Counted from the stretch's first letter, positions 11,167 to 23,721 are shown. The stretch: 64,000 nucleotides of DNA from Congeria kusceri (GCA_027627225.1 JAPFQT010000414.1:62001-126000), one strand, 5' to 3'. Numbers and translations: made by a program. Notes: generated from the letters alone by a model not told the origin.

Positions 11167-13894
11167 CAAAGCAATGTTCATTACGAGCAGTACAACTCAC
11201 TCAAAGTGGAATGACAACCAAACCAAAACATGCGTAATCTGACAATAGAGACGTCAGCTGCCTATAGAAAATACGCAAACAAGCCGGGTTAAGAGGTTTT
11301 GTGCAATTTCTTTCCTAAAGTCATTTGTTAAAGCAAGGTTTATTTTATATTATTAAAAGGCCACGTGCAAAAATGCAATCACGCTTTTTTATCGGACATG
11401 TTTGTATCAACCATTATGCAACCTTTTCTTCTGATAAATGTAGACAAAAGCCGGAGTATGTTTGATGTTCTGTTCTATTTGCAATAGTTAAAGTGAATTA
11501 TAAAGTGCATATGACGTTAACCATTTCTGTATCTTACAAGCATCGCCTGAATATCTGATATTAATCTTCTATGACAAATGTACAGGTTTGTAATGCACAT
11601 AGACTATTCGGATAACCCGTTTTCAGCTCTAACATGCCTAACGCACTGCTCTCGAGTGTTTCTCTACCGAATGTATTGATGGATTACTGCAGTGTTGTGG
11701 TAAAGGGTAATGAATTAATGTTCGTTTATTTTGAGGTGCGATTTTTTGGCAGGGAAAGTATATTCGGAGAGTGTCTTGGTATAAAGATCTTATACTAGTG
11801 TAGTCAACTCGATCTGATATTTACAGTAACCTAGAACATGCAGCCCTTGAATTCGTACCAGCTAACTAGCACGCATGACACTGACACAGAGCAAAATTAA
11901 CGAAAATATTAATACTATATAAAAAATATAAAATACGTAATGCTAGTTAATACGCTTTCAAATGCACGACTTATGACTTGATTTTAATGCAGAAAGTTGT
12001 TCTTGCAGAAAGCGTTTACTCTAGCGCGACACGATCGTTTTGTGCAGCGTTTTGGTGTTTTCATCATTAATACATATTCACAGTGTTTGAATAAGAAATA
12101 AATCCACTAATCCAATTGTGGAGTCCATTTGTCACGAAATGCGAAGTGTTGAATGTGGGAACGTTATCTAGAATTCAATTAGCCCTGTACATTAAAGTGA
12201 GAAGTCAGTTTGAGAAAAAATAGTACGGCACAGGGAAATACACATGATAAGTTATCACAAATCCACAATCCTATGACGATTTTAAATTATATCAGAAGAA
12301 ATATGATATATCGGGGTTCCTGCGTATAATAAGTAATGCAAATTGTGTATTCATGCTACGCGAATAGCAATTCGACGTATTCCGAATCTTTTTTAATAAA
12401 ATTGTATCGATAGAAATTGTAGCATCATTTTATAGATTAAATAACATCTACTGGAGAAGTTGATGGAAAGATGCAATTATAAATAATCGTTAATAAATCG
12501 CCACCACAATTTTAAATCAAATTAACAGTAAGTTTATAAATATAAATTCCCCATTTCTTGACATTTTTAGGTTTAAGATTCTCTGAACGCTATTATTGAT
12601 GCATGTACGAGTATATTAACACAGCTATACCACTGTTGCTAGCTACGTGCGCTATTTTTTTGAATGACACTACTGTTTCTGGAATGTGATGAACTCGCTA
12701 GAATCAATGGGCTACATGGAACGGCAACACTGTGAATGAGATTTATGAATGGGAACATTGCACAATTGCTATTTATAGAGCGTAACGCTAATATAAATGT
12801 AGGCTAAACAAAATAGTTATTTCGTTACGCGAATGAATATAGCATTCTGTTTTTGACATACTATGAGAAAATACGTTCATAATTAGCCTCAGTTCTAGAG
12901 TGTATGTTGAAGACATGTTTATACCATCATTTTAACCGCTTATGTAAACAATTATGTAAATTTTTAATCCCCAAATGTATGCAACAGTTATTGGTATACG
13001 TTAAGCCATTGTTTGAAGTTTGCATTCCCTAGAATTAGAAAAATTGCCCAATTCTATTGGCATTCAATTTTCCCGCTGCACAATTATCGCAAGAAAATCT
13101 GATTCAAAAGTGATCTTAGACAGCTACGCCGAAAAATGAGAACTACATGTGTAGTCCTCGTCAGGTAGTTTACAGCCAACACGTTGATATAATTAAAACA
13201 GTTTCATGACCGTAAGTAATATTGAAGATTTTGCACGCATGTGATATACGCTTTGACTTTTTATTGTTTACCAGTGAAAATGTTTTGAATATGAAATTTG
13301 TGCCCACGAAAAGCTTTTTTTTAACGATATTTTTATTTGTCATGTATCGCTCATTATTAATATTATTAAAACACCGAGGAGATGCCTCCCAACTGGCAGT
13401 CGCTAAGGTTGTTCACAGTTGTTAAAAAAATGTTTTATTTTACTGCAATTTTCTTTAAATATTTTACCATGGGTTACACAAAACTGTATTCGGTTTTCAT
13501 GTATCTGTTTTTGATGCTTGTTTACGCAAATCGAAAACGACGGTGAAATAAACGGCGCTTGTCTGTTCCTGCACCACGCCTGGGACTCATTGCGGCCACA
13601 GCGTTTTGTGCCACGCGTTTAATTTGTGGTACATGTCTTCCGGTGTACCGACCGAGCAACATACCATATAAGACATGATGCATCCTGATTAACACGTTGA
13701 CATGCAACATGTATGTAGAAATACAAAAATGACTGTTGTTTACAGAGCATAACATACGGTTAACTGGTTAACTTTTCAAAGTAATCGACTCACATTTACA
13801 ACTTGAAGTAAAAACGATTAATGTTTACAGAGTTTTTATTATGACAACATTTTATGTAAATGTAAATGCATTAGTGTTGCAATTGCAGACAATA
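11167..13894. other. No gene seen; unique AT-rich DNA
   Basis: About 2.7 kb with no convincing exon, repeat array or element ends. The minus-strand frame at 13522-13755 is somewhat GC-rich but shows no known motif. Confidence 0.5.
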
Positions 13895-14278
13895 AATATA
13901 AAATAAGTGTGTTAGAGCGCTGGTCTTGGATAAAATAAGTGTGTTCGAGCGCTGGTCTTGGATACAATAAGTGTGTTGGAGCGCTAGTCTTGGATACAAT
14001 AAGTGTGTTGAAGCGCTAGTCTTGGATAAAATAAGTGTGTTCGAGCGCTGGTCTTGGATACAATAAGTGTGTTGGAGCGCTAGTCTTGCATAAAATAAGT
14101 GTGTTCGAGCGCTGGTCTTGGATACAATAAGTGTGCTGGAGCGCTAGTCTTGGATAAAATAAGTGTGTTAGAGTGCTGGTCTTGGATAAAATAAGAGTGT
14201 AATAGTGCTGGTCTTGGACAAAATAAGTGTGTTGGAGTGCTAGTCTTGGATAAAATAAGTGTATTAGAGCGCTGGTCT
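13895..14278 (+). repeat. 32-bp minisatellite, 12 copies
   Basis: The unit runs AATAAGTGTGTT, then a variable pair, then GAGCGCTGGTCTTGGATA; I count 12 copies. The variable positions (TCG/TGG/TAG) alternate, suggesting higher-order expansion. The minus-strand open frame is a repeat product. Confidence 0.9.
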
Positions 14279-14480
14279 TTATTCAAAAGTCTTATAATTT
14301 CTAACCAACATAAGGTATTTATTTGGAACTTTGAATACAACATTTTAATCAACTCCAGCATCATTTGCAACAATCTCTTTAACACTTTGTTGTATTTTGG
14401 CAGAGGTTTGCCCACTGTTTATATAGATTTTCAGGTCAAAGCTGCTACTTCACAGATGATTAGACAGATATGAATGAGGC
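14279..14480 (+). repeat. Family B internal block, no 3' end
   Basis: Reads AAAAGTCTTATAATTTCTAA, then ATCAACTCCAGCATCA and a TTTGCCCACTGTTTA block, the wording of family B elements at 34850-35169 and 35270-35748. It starts exactly where the 32-bp array ends. Confidence 0.6.
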
Positions 14481-14849
14481 CATAAAAGTTGTTCGTAATG
14501 TAAATAATATGGTAGTCATCAAATACAGTCAATGAAGCACCACTTAATAGTATAATAACAATGCAAATAATAGCAGACAAGACGACTCCTTTGAGAAAGC
14601 CCGTCTAAAAATAGACTAGGACTAGTCGGTGTGTGCTACTGAGTAATTGTAATTTCGGATCGTTTATGAACACGCCATATGCGATTCCAATAGCTGATTT
14701 AAACGAGAGATATTATATTATTGTATATGATTTTTTTAATTTACTTTTATTGATATATCTCTTTATTTCACCAAAAATATTTGAAAGATATCGTGCCAAC
14801 AAAGGTTACTTCTAATAGCATTGAAATGAACATAAATAATTCTGAGCAC

Positions 14850-14960
14850 TTGCGGGCATTGGACACGGGTCCTCGGCGTGAGAGGCGGATGCTCTAACCG
14901 CGCCTCTAAAGTCATTTGTACGGAGCGCTACTTGTAATTTCGGACTTATGTTTTGTAAAC
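14850..14960. repeat. tRNA-like SINE remnant
   Basis: Contains CGTGAGAGGCGGATGCTC followed by TAACCGCGCC, wording common in tRNA-derived SINE heads. Only a fragment is recognisable. Confidence 0.3.
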
Positions 14961-15229
14961 AACGGGACTCCGGAAGCGAAATTAATTGGCTGTTTGAATC
15001 ACGTGATAATTTCACAACAACAACCTACGAGTTATAAATAGTTAAAAAGCGTCTCGAACGCTTTTGAAATCGGATTGAAAGAATACGTTGTAATGATTAA
15101 ACCACGGTGTTTGGAACTTTTGTTAATGTGTCAACAATGTTATTTTAGTCAGTTCTATTTAATAATATCTTGTTTTTCTAGATTTGAAACATTTTTTGTC
15201 AATTTTCCAATCTGTGACGCAGCAGATTT

Positions 15230-15427
15230 GAAGTTTTTGTTCCAAAGTCTTATAATTTCTATAGTACATAAGGTGTTCACTCGAAACTTGGAATAAATTG
15301 ATGAAATAAATGCTATAACTCAGCTTTGTTTTTCAACAAATGTAGGTCCCTTCCACTTTCAAAAATATGTACCAACTGAAATACTTCGAATAGTCGAGCG
15401 CGCTGTCCTCTGACAGCGCTTGCTCTT
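15230..15427 (+). mobile_element. Family B Helitron-like 3' end
   Basis: Internal family B text is followed by CGAATAGTCGAGC (15387-15399), the inverse of the family 5' end, and then a perfect hairpin GCTGTC-CTCT-GACAGC (402-417 of the 15 kb block), then GCTTGCTC. The 5' end is missing. Confidence 0.6.
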
Positions 15428-16072
15428 TATATAATATTTGTTTTAGATTACTCCAGATGCTGCTGTTTTTGTTTTGCAGTTAAGACATTTAATGACATTT
15501 ACTTAAATTACGAAAAATCTGTGAACAAGTCTCTTTAAATTACATTTTAAATTTACATTTTATTTGTAAACTATTTTTACAATATTCAATAACCTGTTGG
15601 AGGACTTGCAATTCGGACAAAGACCGTGAACACTTACACTGTACTTGCCTGATTTATTTGAGGTTTTATTTATGTATTTGATTGAAGTTACTACAAATGC
15701 AAGTTGATTAGTTTCGTATTAAAAGGGTTGAAATTGTTTACAGTGACAGTAATAAACTAGATTTAAATCTAATTTGGAACAAATTTAGATAGAAACCATA
15801 TTTTATTGAATTTGTGATTGTTGTTAAATACGGACAAGTACTTTTATAACAGTTAATTCCAGGCATTTATATCCCTCTGTTGGCGGCTTGCTCGTTTAAA
15901 TGTTCTGAGTTTTCAGCAAGTGCATATTTTGTACAATGTTACGACATTTAACTTATTTAATAAGACGTAACATAGTCTTCATCATTTTAATCCATCTGAA
16001 AACGTAGACACGTATGATCATGTACACCTACCAGCTTGTGTAAAAATTCTAACATGATACTTGCTAATTTTT
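15428..16072. other. No gene seen
   Basis: AT-rich sequence without recognisable repeats or exons. Confidence 0.5.
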
Positions 16073-16325
16073 CTATAGATAAGAACAAAATTATTGTTGT
16101 TAACTACCCAATAACTACGCAAAAAGTAATCCCGATACTGAGCGGTGCATAGTAAAAGTAGTTCCAATTACAATTGCAAAAATATATATTCAATCATGTA
16201 AGAATGGGAATAATTTTCGCATTATCGTGGTTTATCGGTCAATAAACAACTCTTTGTTGCATCAGAACTCCAAATTGTTGTTTATTGACCGATAGACAAC
16301 GATTAATTAAAAATTATTTCTTAAT
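16073..16325 (+). repeat. Foldback (FB) element copy
   Basis: Starts CTATAGATAAGAACAAAATT, contains CCAATTACAATTGCAAAAAT, then the inner palindrome GTTTATCGGTCAATAAAC. The central segment between the GATGCGTGG and CCTACGCATC arms is deleted. Confidence 0.8.
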
Positions 16326-16919
16326 CAAAAAATACCAACACAACGTGTGCGATGTTAATTTGCAGTTAAGAGGCCACAGCTTTTCCGAGTTAAAATGAGT
16401 GTTGGAAGCGACATGGCCCGTATTCAAGAACCCAATATTGGACTAAAAAGTAAAGAATAGACTTAGTATCATGAAAAAAAATATGCGTTTGCAAATATGC
16501 CCAGTACTAATGTCATATAGCCTGAATAAAGAATGCTTAAATTTGCATACCGGAAGGTACCAAGTGTTACTCACATTAACAGCGTTATTATGATAGAACA
16601 ATTTCAAGAATGGTCTGTATTAAGCATGGAATTGTGAAATAGCTCGTTTGAGGAAATGTTTGCGAACGAAGTACAATGTATAAAATACAGTGGTAACATA
16701 AACTTAAAGCTATAATAATACATGTAATAGCACAATCATCAAACTTACGGAAATCTTTCGGAACCATTTATACTAAAATCCGGTACTCAAATAAGCCTGG
16801 CATTTATGACAAGTCGTTGACGCAAATTCAGAAAAATCCCATTATTCTAAAATGTTACCTCTGGATTTTCTGACAAAGAAATGCGTTGTTTGAAGATTTT
16901 GTCACAACAAGTTAATGTC

Positions 16920-17610
16920 GGTGGGTCGGTAGACGACTTCGTTTCCGCTCTCTAAGTTCAACAGTTTCCATCTGATCTACATCAAACTTCAAGAAAATGT
17001 TTGTGGGCATAATATCTAGGTCTAGTTCTATAATCAGCAATTGTGGAGTTATGGCCGGTGAATTATCTAAACTTGGACTTTTAGACGTTTCCGCCCTCAA
17101 AGTCCAACAGTTTTTATCCGATCTTCACTAAACTTCATGAAAATGTTTGTAATAATAATATCTAGGTAAAGTGCGATAATCAGCCAAATCGCCCCAGGAA
17201 TTTTGGAGTTATGGCCCTTGAATATTTAAAATTAGGCTTTTCCGCCGTGTCCGCTCTCGGAGTTCAACAGTTTTTTTTATGCAAACTTCATGACAATGTT
17301 TGTAATAATAATATCTAGTTTAAGTTCCATAATCAGCCAAATTGTCACAGGAAATGTGGAGTTATTGCTCTTAAATTACCGGTATATAAAACTGGCATTT
17401 TAAGCCGTTTCTGTCTCGATGTCCAACAGTTCATAGCCGATCTTCATCAAACATGGTGAACATCTTTGTGGGCGTATTATCTCTGTTAAGTTTGATTATC
17501 AACCAAATCGTCCCAGTTACTGTGGAGTTATGGCCCTTAATTATCTAAATTAAGCCGTTTTAGCTGTTTTAACCTAGAGGTGCATAACTTTTTTACAAAC
17601 AGCTTTGTTA
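16920..17610 (+). repeat. Family E, four tandem ~165-bp blocks
   Basis: Each block has GTCCAACAGTT, GATCTTCA, AAACTTCATGAAAATG, TTTGTAATAATAATATCTAG, AATCAGCCAAATCG and TGGAGTTATGGCCCTTGAAT. It ends AACCTAGAGGTGCATAACTT and TTTACAAACAGCTTTGTT. A second copy is at 18740-19190. Confidence 0.8.
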
Positions 17611-17998
17611 TAAATGTATTTGTCAGCATGCACATGTTCCGAAGCATAGTGTTTCAAACTCATATTGTTATTTTTGCTTAATTTTACTAAGGAATCTATC
17701 TAATTATGATCTCATGGTACATATATCAGAAACACCTTAAGTAAAATTTTATCTTAAGCCTAAAGATCATCATTTGTCTTTAGCATTTTATTGCGTATGT
17801 ACATGTCTTTTGTAGACATCGTATTTTAAACCAGAAACTGTCGGAAGCTAAAAATTGCTTTTTTTTGTTTGACACGCGAATTTCACGATTTCCTCGTGCT
17901 TTGCTGTAATCGATCGAGCAGGCAACTTTCATAACTGTACATGTACACTGTGCACGAGGATATCGTGATGTTGCAGGACAACCTATTACACGTTCTGA
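17611..17998. other. No gene seen
   Basis: Spacer between family E and the inverted foldback copy. The open minus-strand frame extends into the foldback repeat and lacks coding signs. Confidence 0.5.
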
Positions 17999-18315
17999 AC
18001 GATTTAAGAAATACATTTCGTTGTTTATCGGCCAGTAAACAACGATTTGGAGTTCTGATGCGTAGGAATTAAACCACAAAGGCGTTAGCTAGTGTTGTTT
18101 AATATCCACGCATCAGAACGATAAAGAGTTGTTTATTATCCGATAAACAAAGACAATGCGAAAATTATTTCGATTCTAATATTATTTGACATATATTTTT
18201 GCAATTGTAATTGGAACTACTGTTTACTATACTCCGCTCAGATTCGGGACTTCTTTTTGCGTTGTTAATTTGGTAGTCTATTAACGATAATTTTGTTCCT
18301 TTTCTATAAAAAAAT
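17999..18315 (-). repeat. Foldback (FB) element, near-complete, inverted
   Basis: Plus strand reads CGTTGTTTATCGGCCAGTAA, GAGTTCTGATGCGTAGG, CCACGCATCAGAACG, then TTTTGCAATTGTAATTGGAA and GACTTCTTTTTGCGTTG. This is the reverse of the 16073 and 52350 copies and among the fullest in the window. Confidence 0.85.
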
Positions 18316-18366
18316 TAACTAGTATCGTGTTAGAATATTAGTTTAACAATATCTTAGTATCATCAT

Positions 18367-18437
18367 CGGTAATAATAATAATAATAATAATTATTATTAT
18401 TATTATTATTATTATACCGTAATGATAATAATAATTT
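18367..18437. repeat. (AAT)n/(ATT)n self-complementary microsatellite
   Basis: A run of TAATAATAATAA followed at once by ATTATTATTATT, so the tract can form a perfect AT hairpin. Confidence 0.9.
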
Positions 18438-18589
18438 TAATTTATTACTAATCCGATGCTATTGTACAGATCATGAGACGTACTTATCTTAGCAACATTG
18501 TATCAAGGGAATATGTAGCCCTATTCCAGGAACATTTTAAGTTTACGTTAAAATATTTAGTTCCAATTTTTGAAAGCTATTATTATGAT

Positions 18590-18660
18590 CCCCCCCCCCC
18601 CCCATTCTTCGAAGATGGCTTGCTAATGTCTGTCGGTCTGTCTGTCGGTATTTAATATTC
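18590..18660 (+). repeat. Poly-C (14) and start of CTTCGAAGA block repeat
   Basis: C-run at 18590-18603, then ATTCTTCGAAGATGGCTTGC and GTCTGTCGGTCTG. This matches the start of the 4530 repeat, then breaks off after about 60 bases. Confidence 0.6.
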
Positions 18661-18739
18661 GAATATTCGGTGAAGTATTCGAATTTTGAATATTCGATTA
18701 TTCGTTAACATCCCTAATAATAATATATACGGTCTACGG

Positions 18740-19190
18740 TAGGTCATGTTCAATTATCGGCCAAATTGCCACAGACATTTTGGAGTTATTGTCCTTGAAT
18801 TATCTGAAATTGGCCCTTTTAGTCGTTTTCGGCTTTCTAAGTCCAACAGCTTTCATTCGATCTTAACCAACCTTCATGAAAATGTTTGTCATAATAATAT
18901 CTGATCAAGTTCAATAATCAGCCAAATCGGCCTTGGAATTGAGGAGTTATGGTCATTGAATGATCTAAAATTGGCCTTTTTAGCCGTTTATATTCTCTAA
19001 ATCCAACAGTTCATAGCCGATCTTCACCAAACTTCGTTAGAATCTTTGTAGGCGAATTATCTCCGTAAAATTAGATAATTAACCAAATCGTCGAAGTAAC
19101 TGTGGAGTTATGGCCCTTGATTATCTAAATTAGCCTTCTAAGCCATTTTAACCTAGAGGGGGCATTACTTTTTTACAAACAGCTCTTGTT
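18740..19190 (+). mobile_element. Family E copy with CTCTTGTT 3' end
   Basis: Same ~165-bp blocks as 16920-17610 on the same strand. It ends TTTTTTACAAACAGCTCTTG and continues TTTT, giving the CTCTTGT terminus at 19183-19189 shared with families A, B and C. No clear hairpin is seen before it. Confidence 0.6.
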
Positions 19191-19679
19191 TTATATAAAG
19201 CATTTTAAATTTATGAGTTCCTTTACAGTTGTGTAAACAATAATTTATAATAAGTTGAAAATTAATACATACCAAGCCAATTTCGTGAAATTAATGAAAA
19301 ATGGTGATATAAGGATAGGATTCTACTTATGGTGTTTCTCTGAAATATGGCCCCAGAAGTAATAACTGTCTCTTTCTCCGAGAAAATGTAGATCCTGCAA
19401 TAACTTGATGTGCTTAATGAGTGAGCAATGAGGTGATAATACACATTGTTTTCCGTTTAGTCTTACTAAATTGTGGTTGCTTTGGCAACACAAGTATTTG
19501 TACAACAACAAGAGTTACTCTACTTTTTTCTCCTATGCTGATTTTAATTGGAAAAAACATTCACAAAGAAAGTCAGCATTGTACAAACACAATTTAATGT
19601 CATTATGGACTGTCAAGTTTAGTTTAAAATTACATTTAGATATTAAAGATCGAGTGTCAAATGCTTTTTGAGACACTTT

Positions 19680-19830
19680 CAAATCCGTTTCCTGGGAAGA
19701 ACCACTATGTGTTGAGTTTTAAGTAAGATAATTCGAAGGCTCCCGGAGTAGGAATCAAACTCACGATCTTCCGATCGAAAGGCGGATGTCACATAAATTA
19801 CATCACTGCGACATGATGATGTTGGAACAA
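19680..19830 (-). repeat. tRNA-derived SINE
   Basis: On the minus strand: GATGTCGCAGTG near the start, GACATCCGCCTTTCGATCGG, then GTGAGTTTGATTCCTACTCC, a tRNA-like promoter order (the B box at 19751-19762 on the plus strand is one base off consensus). This is a common molluscan SINE head. Confidence 0.65.
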
Positions 19831-20039
19831 AAGTTATGGTAATTGAGCACATAGAACTATCATGCTGCAACTTTATTTCGTGTAAGATTTTGATGTTGTA
19901 AAATTCAACGAAGAAAGTGAGCATTGTAAAAACAATCTGAAGTCATAGTGGACCGTCCGTCCGTCTGTCAGTGAAAGCCTTGATCCTTCGATAACTCAAC
20001 ATGTGCACAAGCTAGGTTCATGAAATGTTATGTCGCATA

Positions 20040-21310
20040 ATTGTGTCCGGCCGTCGTCGTGTCGCTTGGTTGTGTTCCGTCGTTGTGTCGCCTGATTGTG
20101 TTCCATTGTTGAGTCGCTTGGTTGAGTTCTGTCGTTGTGACGCTTGGATGTATTCGGTTGATGTGACGCTTGGTTGACCTCCGTCGTTGTGTTGCTTGGT
20201 TGTATTCCGTCGTTGTTTCACTTGGTTGAGTTCCGTCTTTGTTTCGCTTGGTTGTGTCCGGCCTTTGTGTCCTTGGTTGTGTTCCGTCGTTGTGTCGCGT
20301 GGATGTATCTCGTTGTTGTGACGCCTGGTTGACTTCTGTCGTTGTGTCTCTTCGTTGAATTCCGTTGTTGTGTCGCTTGGTTGTGTCCGGCCGTTGTGTC
20401 GCTTTGTTGTGTCCAGCCTTTGTGTCGCTTGGTTGTTTTCCGTCGTTTTGTCATTTGGTTAAGTTCGGTCGTTGTGTCGTTGTTTCTCTTAGTTGAGTTC
20501 TGTCGTTGTGTCTCTTGGTTGAGACCCATCGTCGTGTCGTTTGGTTGTGTCCGGCCGTTATGTCTCTTGGTTGAGTTCCGTCATTGTGTCTCTTGTTTGA
20601 GTCCCATCGTTGTGTCGCTTGGCTGTGTTCCGTCGTTGTGACGCTTGGTTGTGTTCCGTTATTGTGTCGCCCGGTTGGTTATCGTTGTTGTGTCGCTTGG
20701 TTGTGTTATGCTGTTGTGTCGCCTGGTTGAGTTACGTCGTTGTGTCGCCTATTTGTGTTACGTCGTTTTGTCGCCTTGTTGTGCAACCCTGTTGTTTCGC
20801 TTGATTGTTTTACGCTGTTGTGTCGCTTTGTTGTGTTACGTTGTTGTATCGATTGCATGTGTAACGTCGTTGTATCGCCTGGTTATGTTACGCTGTTGTG
20901 TCGCCTGGTTGTGTTACGCTGTTGTGTCGCCTGGTTGTGTTACGCTGTTGTGTCGCCTGGTTGGTTTACGCTGTTGTGTCGCCAGGTTGTGTTACGCTAT
21001 TGTGTCGCTTGGTTGTTTTACGCTGTTGTGTCGCCTGGTTGTGTGACGCTGTTGTGTCGACTGATTGTTTTACGCTGTTGTGTCGCCTGCTTGCGTTACG
21101 CTGTTGTGTCGCCTGATTGTTTTAAGCTGTTGTGTTGCCTGGTTGTGTTACGTCGTTGTGTCGCCTGGTTGTCTTACGCTGTTGTGTCGTCTGGTTTTCT
21201 TACGCTGTTGTGTCGCCTGGTTGTGTTACGCTGTTTTGTCACCTAGTTGTGTTATGTTGTTGTGTCGCCTGATTGTGTTACGCTGTTGTGTCGCCTGGTT
21301 GGATAAACTG
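20040..21310 (+). repeat. 26-bp minisatellite array 1
   Basis: The unit runs TTGTGTCGCCTGGTTG then TGTTACGCTG (26 bp; spacing checked at 20891 and 20917). Because 26 is 2 mod 3, three units make a 26-residue repeat, and all plus-strand frames stay open with C/L/V-rich text such as CRLVVLRCCVAWLCYAVVSP. The minus strand gives NTTKQHN-like text. There is no start context, signal or exon structure, so I treat it as non-coding. Units are most uniform at 20880-21300 and degrade upstream. Confidence 0.9.
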
Positions 21311-21369
21311 TCATGGAGCGCATGTTTCCTGTTATGTTGACGTTATAAAGTACAGTAAAGTGTTTTTAT

Positions 21370-21605
21370 TACTGTATCACCTCTAGCGATTAAGGGCCAT
21401 CCAGTTTTGACTTATGAGACACCTTTACTGATAAACACTTTTACTCCCAATTTCTATCCTATATGCCGGGCGCTTGGCAGAAAGGTAATCGGTGCCCTTC
21501 GATTTAACTGGCTGCTGGGTAGACAACCGGCCATATCAGAACAAGCCCTGGGCGAGACACGAACCTTCAACCTCCCACTCCGTATGCGAACGCTGCTGTT
21601 AAACC
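21370..21605 (-). repeat. Insertion present only in left duplicate, SINE-like
   Basis: This segment interrupts sequence that is nearly continuous in the right copy (compare CATGTACGTATG here with CATGTACGTTTG at 39588). On the minus strand it contains AGGTTCGTGTCTCGCCC, a B-box-like motif, suggesting a tRNA-derived SINE. Ends are approximate. Confidence 0.4.
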
Positions 21606-21863
21606 ATGTACGTATGCTGATTCGATAGAATTTTTTATTGTTGTTCAAATGCAAAGATATTTCGTGCGTGTGCAATTTAAAGGAACAGTATATCGACGAG
21701 AATATGAAAACAGTTAAACGAATACGGGGATTTTATTATATTTGTGTTGTACGCGTATTTTTCGCACACACCTCTTGTGCTTTGCCGTTATATGTATATA
21801 TGACGATTCGTTAATATTGATGAAGTGTTGTATCTAAAATTGTGCACATCATTAACACTTTTT

Positions 21864-23721
21864 AGCTCACCTGAGCACAGCGTGCTCGTGGTGCGCCTTT
21901 GTGATCACCTTTTGTCCGTCGTGCGTCGTGCGTCAACATTATCGTTCATACAACATCTCCTAAACCGCTGGGCAGATTTTCACCAAACTTCACAGGAATA
22001 ATCATTGGGTGACCCTCTTTCAAAATTGTTAAAATCGTTTCGGTCGGCGGAATATTTAGGTCACCAGAGCTAAAAAATATATTTAAAAAGTGAAAACTTA
22101 AAAAAACTTCTTCTCTTAATCTGCATAGCTGAGAGCTTTCATATTTGGTATTTGGCATCCTCTAGTGGTCCTTTACAAAGATTGTTCCAATGATGCCCCT
22201 GGGGTCAAAACTTACCACGCCCCAGGGGTCACATGGTTTATATAGACTTAAATAGCAAAATGACTTTTAAAATCTTCTCCTCTGAAACGGCAGAGCCTAG
22301 AGGTTTGGTATTGGTTGGTAACATTGTATAGTGGTCTTATACAAAGATTGTTCAAATGATGCCCCTGGGATCAAAACTGGCCACGCCCTGTGGGTCACAT
22401 TCTTAATATAGACCTAAACAGCAAAATTACTTCAAAAATCTTATCTGAAACCGCAAGGCCCAGTGGTTTCATACTTGGTATGTAGCATCCTCTAGTGGTC
22501 CTCTACAAAGATTGTTCAAATGATGCTCGTGGGGTCAAAACTGGCCACGCCCCGGGGGTCACATTGTTTATACTGACTTAAATAGCAAAATTACTTTTGA
22601 AATCTTCTCATCTGAAACCGCAAGGCCCAGAGGTATCATATTTGGTATGTAACATAGCATAGTGGTCCTCTACAAAAAAATTTCCAATGATGCCCCTGGG
22701 ATTTAAACTGGAAACACGCCGGTGGCCACGTGGTTTATATAGACTTAAATAACTAAATCACTTTGAAAATCGTCTCCGAAACCGCAAGGCCGAGAGGTTT
22801 GGTATTTGGTTGTTAACATTATATAGGAGTCCTCTACAAAGATTGTTCAAATGATGCCCGTGGGGTCAAAACTGGCCACGCCCCAGGGGTCACATTGTTT
22901 CTATAGACTTAAATAGCTAAATGTCTTCTCCTCCGAAACCGCAAGGTCGAGAGGTTTGGTATTTGGATGGTAACATTGTAAAGGGGTCCTCTCCAAAAAT
23001 GTTCAAATGATACCCCTGGGGTTATAAAACAATCCACGCCACGGGGTCACATGGATTATAGAGACTTAAATAGCAAAATTACTGCAAAAATCGTCTCATA
23101 TTTGGTATGTAACATTGCATAGTGGTCCTCTACAAAGATTGTTCAAATGGTGCCCTTGGGGTAAAAACTGGCCACGCCCCGGGGGTCACATTGTTTGTAT
23201 AGACTTCACTAGCAAACTTACTTCAAGAATCTTCTCCTGTGAAACCGTAAGGCCCAGTGGTTTCATATTTGGTATGTAACATTGCATAGTGGTCCTCTAC
23301 AAAGATTGTTCAAATGATGCCCTTGGGGTTAAAACTGGCCACGCCCCGGGGGTCACATTGTTTATATAGACTTAAATAGCTAAATGACTCTGAAAATTTT
23401 CTTCTCTGAAACCGCAGAGGCCCAGAGGTTTGTTATTTGGTTGGTAGCATTGTATAGGGGTCTTCTACAAAGATTGTTCAAATGATACCCTGGGGTCAAA
23501 ACTGGAAAAGCCCCGGGGGTCACATTGTTTGTATGGACTTCACTAGCAAAATTACGTCAAGAATCTTCTCCTGTGAAACCGTAAGGCCCAGTGGTTTCAT
23601 ATTTGGTATATAACATTGCATACCAGTCTTCTACAAAGATTGTTCAAATGATGCCCCTGGGGTCAAAACTGGGATGCCTTAAACTCACGTGAGCGATCTA
23701 GGGCCATCGTGACCCTCTTGT
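21864..23721 (+). mobile_element. Family A Helitron-like element, complete
   Basis: The 5' end is AGCTCACCTGAGCACAGCG with an inverted continuation (GTGCTC). The body is about ten tandem ~180-bp blocks containing GTGGTCCTCTACAAAGATTG and CAAATGATGCCCCTGGGGTC. The 3' end has CTCACGTGAGC, inverse of the 5' terminus, then hairpin AGGGCCATCGTGACCCT and CTCTTGT. The right duplicate is uninterrupted here (T-run near 39862), so both ends are fixed by an empty site and no target duplication is evident. No transposition gene, so non-autonomous. The Helentron-type assignment is inference. Confidence 0.75.

Noticed and set aside
13522..13755. Minus-strand 77-codon frame, GC-richer than surroundings
   Set aside because: No recognisable motif, no good splice sites, and basic composition only.
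13895..14278. CRISPR-like array
   Set aside because: Units are tandem with no unique spacers, and the DNA is animal nuclear.
19741..19830. Functional tRNA gene
   Set aside because: A- and B-box-like motifs are present but there is no acceptor stem pairing or anticodon arm that I can complete; fits a SINE.
20040..21340. Long cysteine/leucine/valine-rich open frames
   Set aside because: They are the three readings of a 26-bp tandem repeat; no start context, splice sites or stable frame choice. The same applies to 26290-26700 and 38370-39490.
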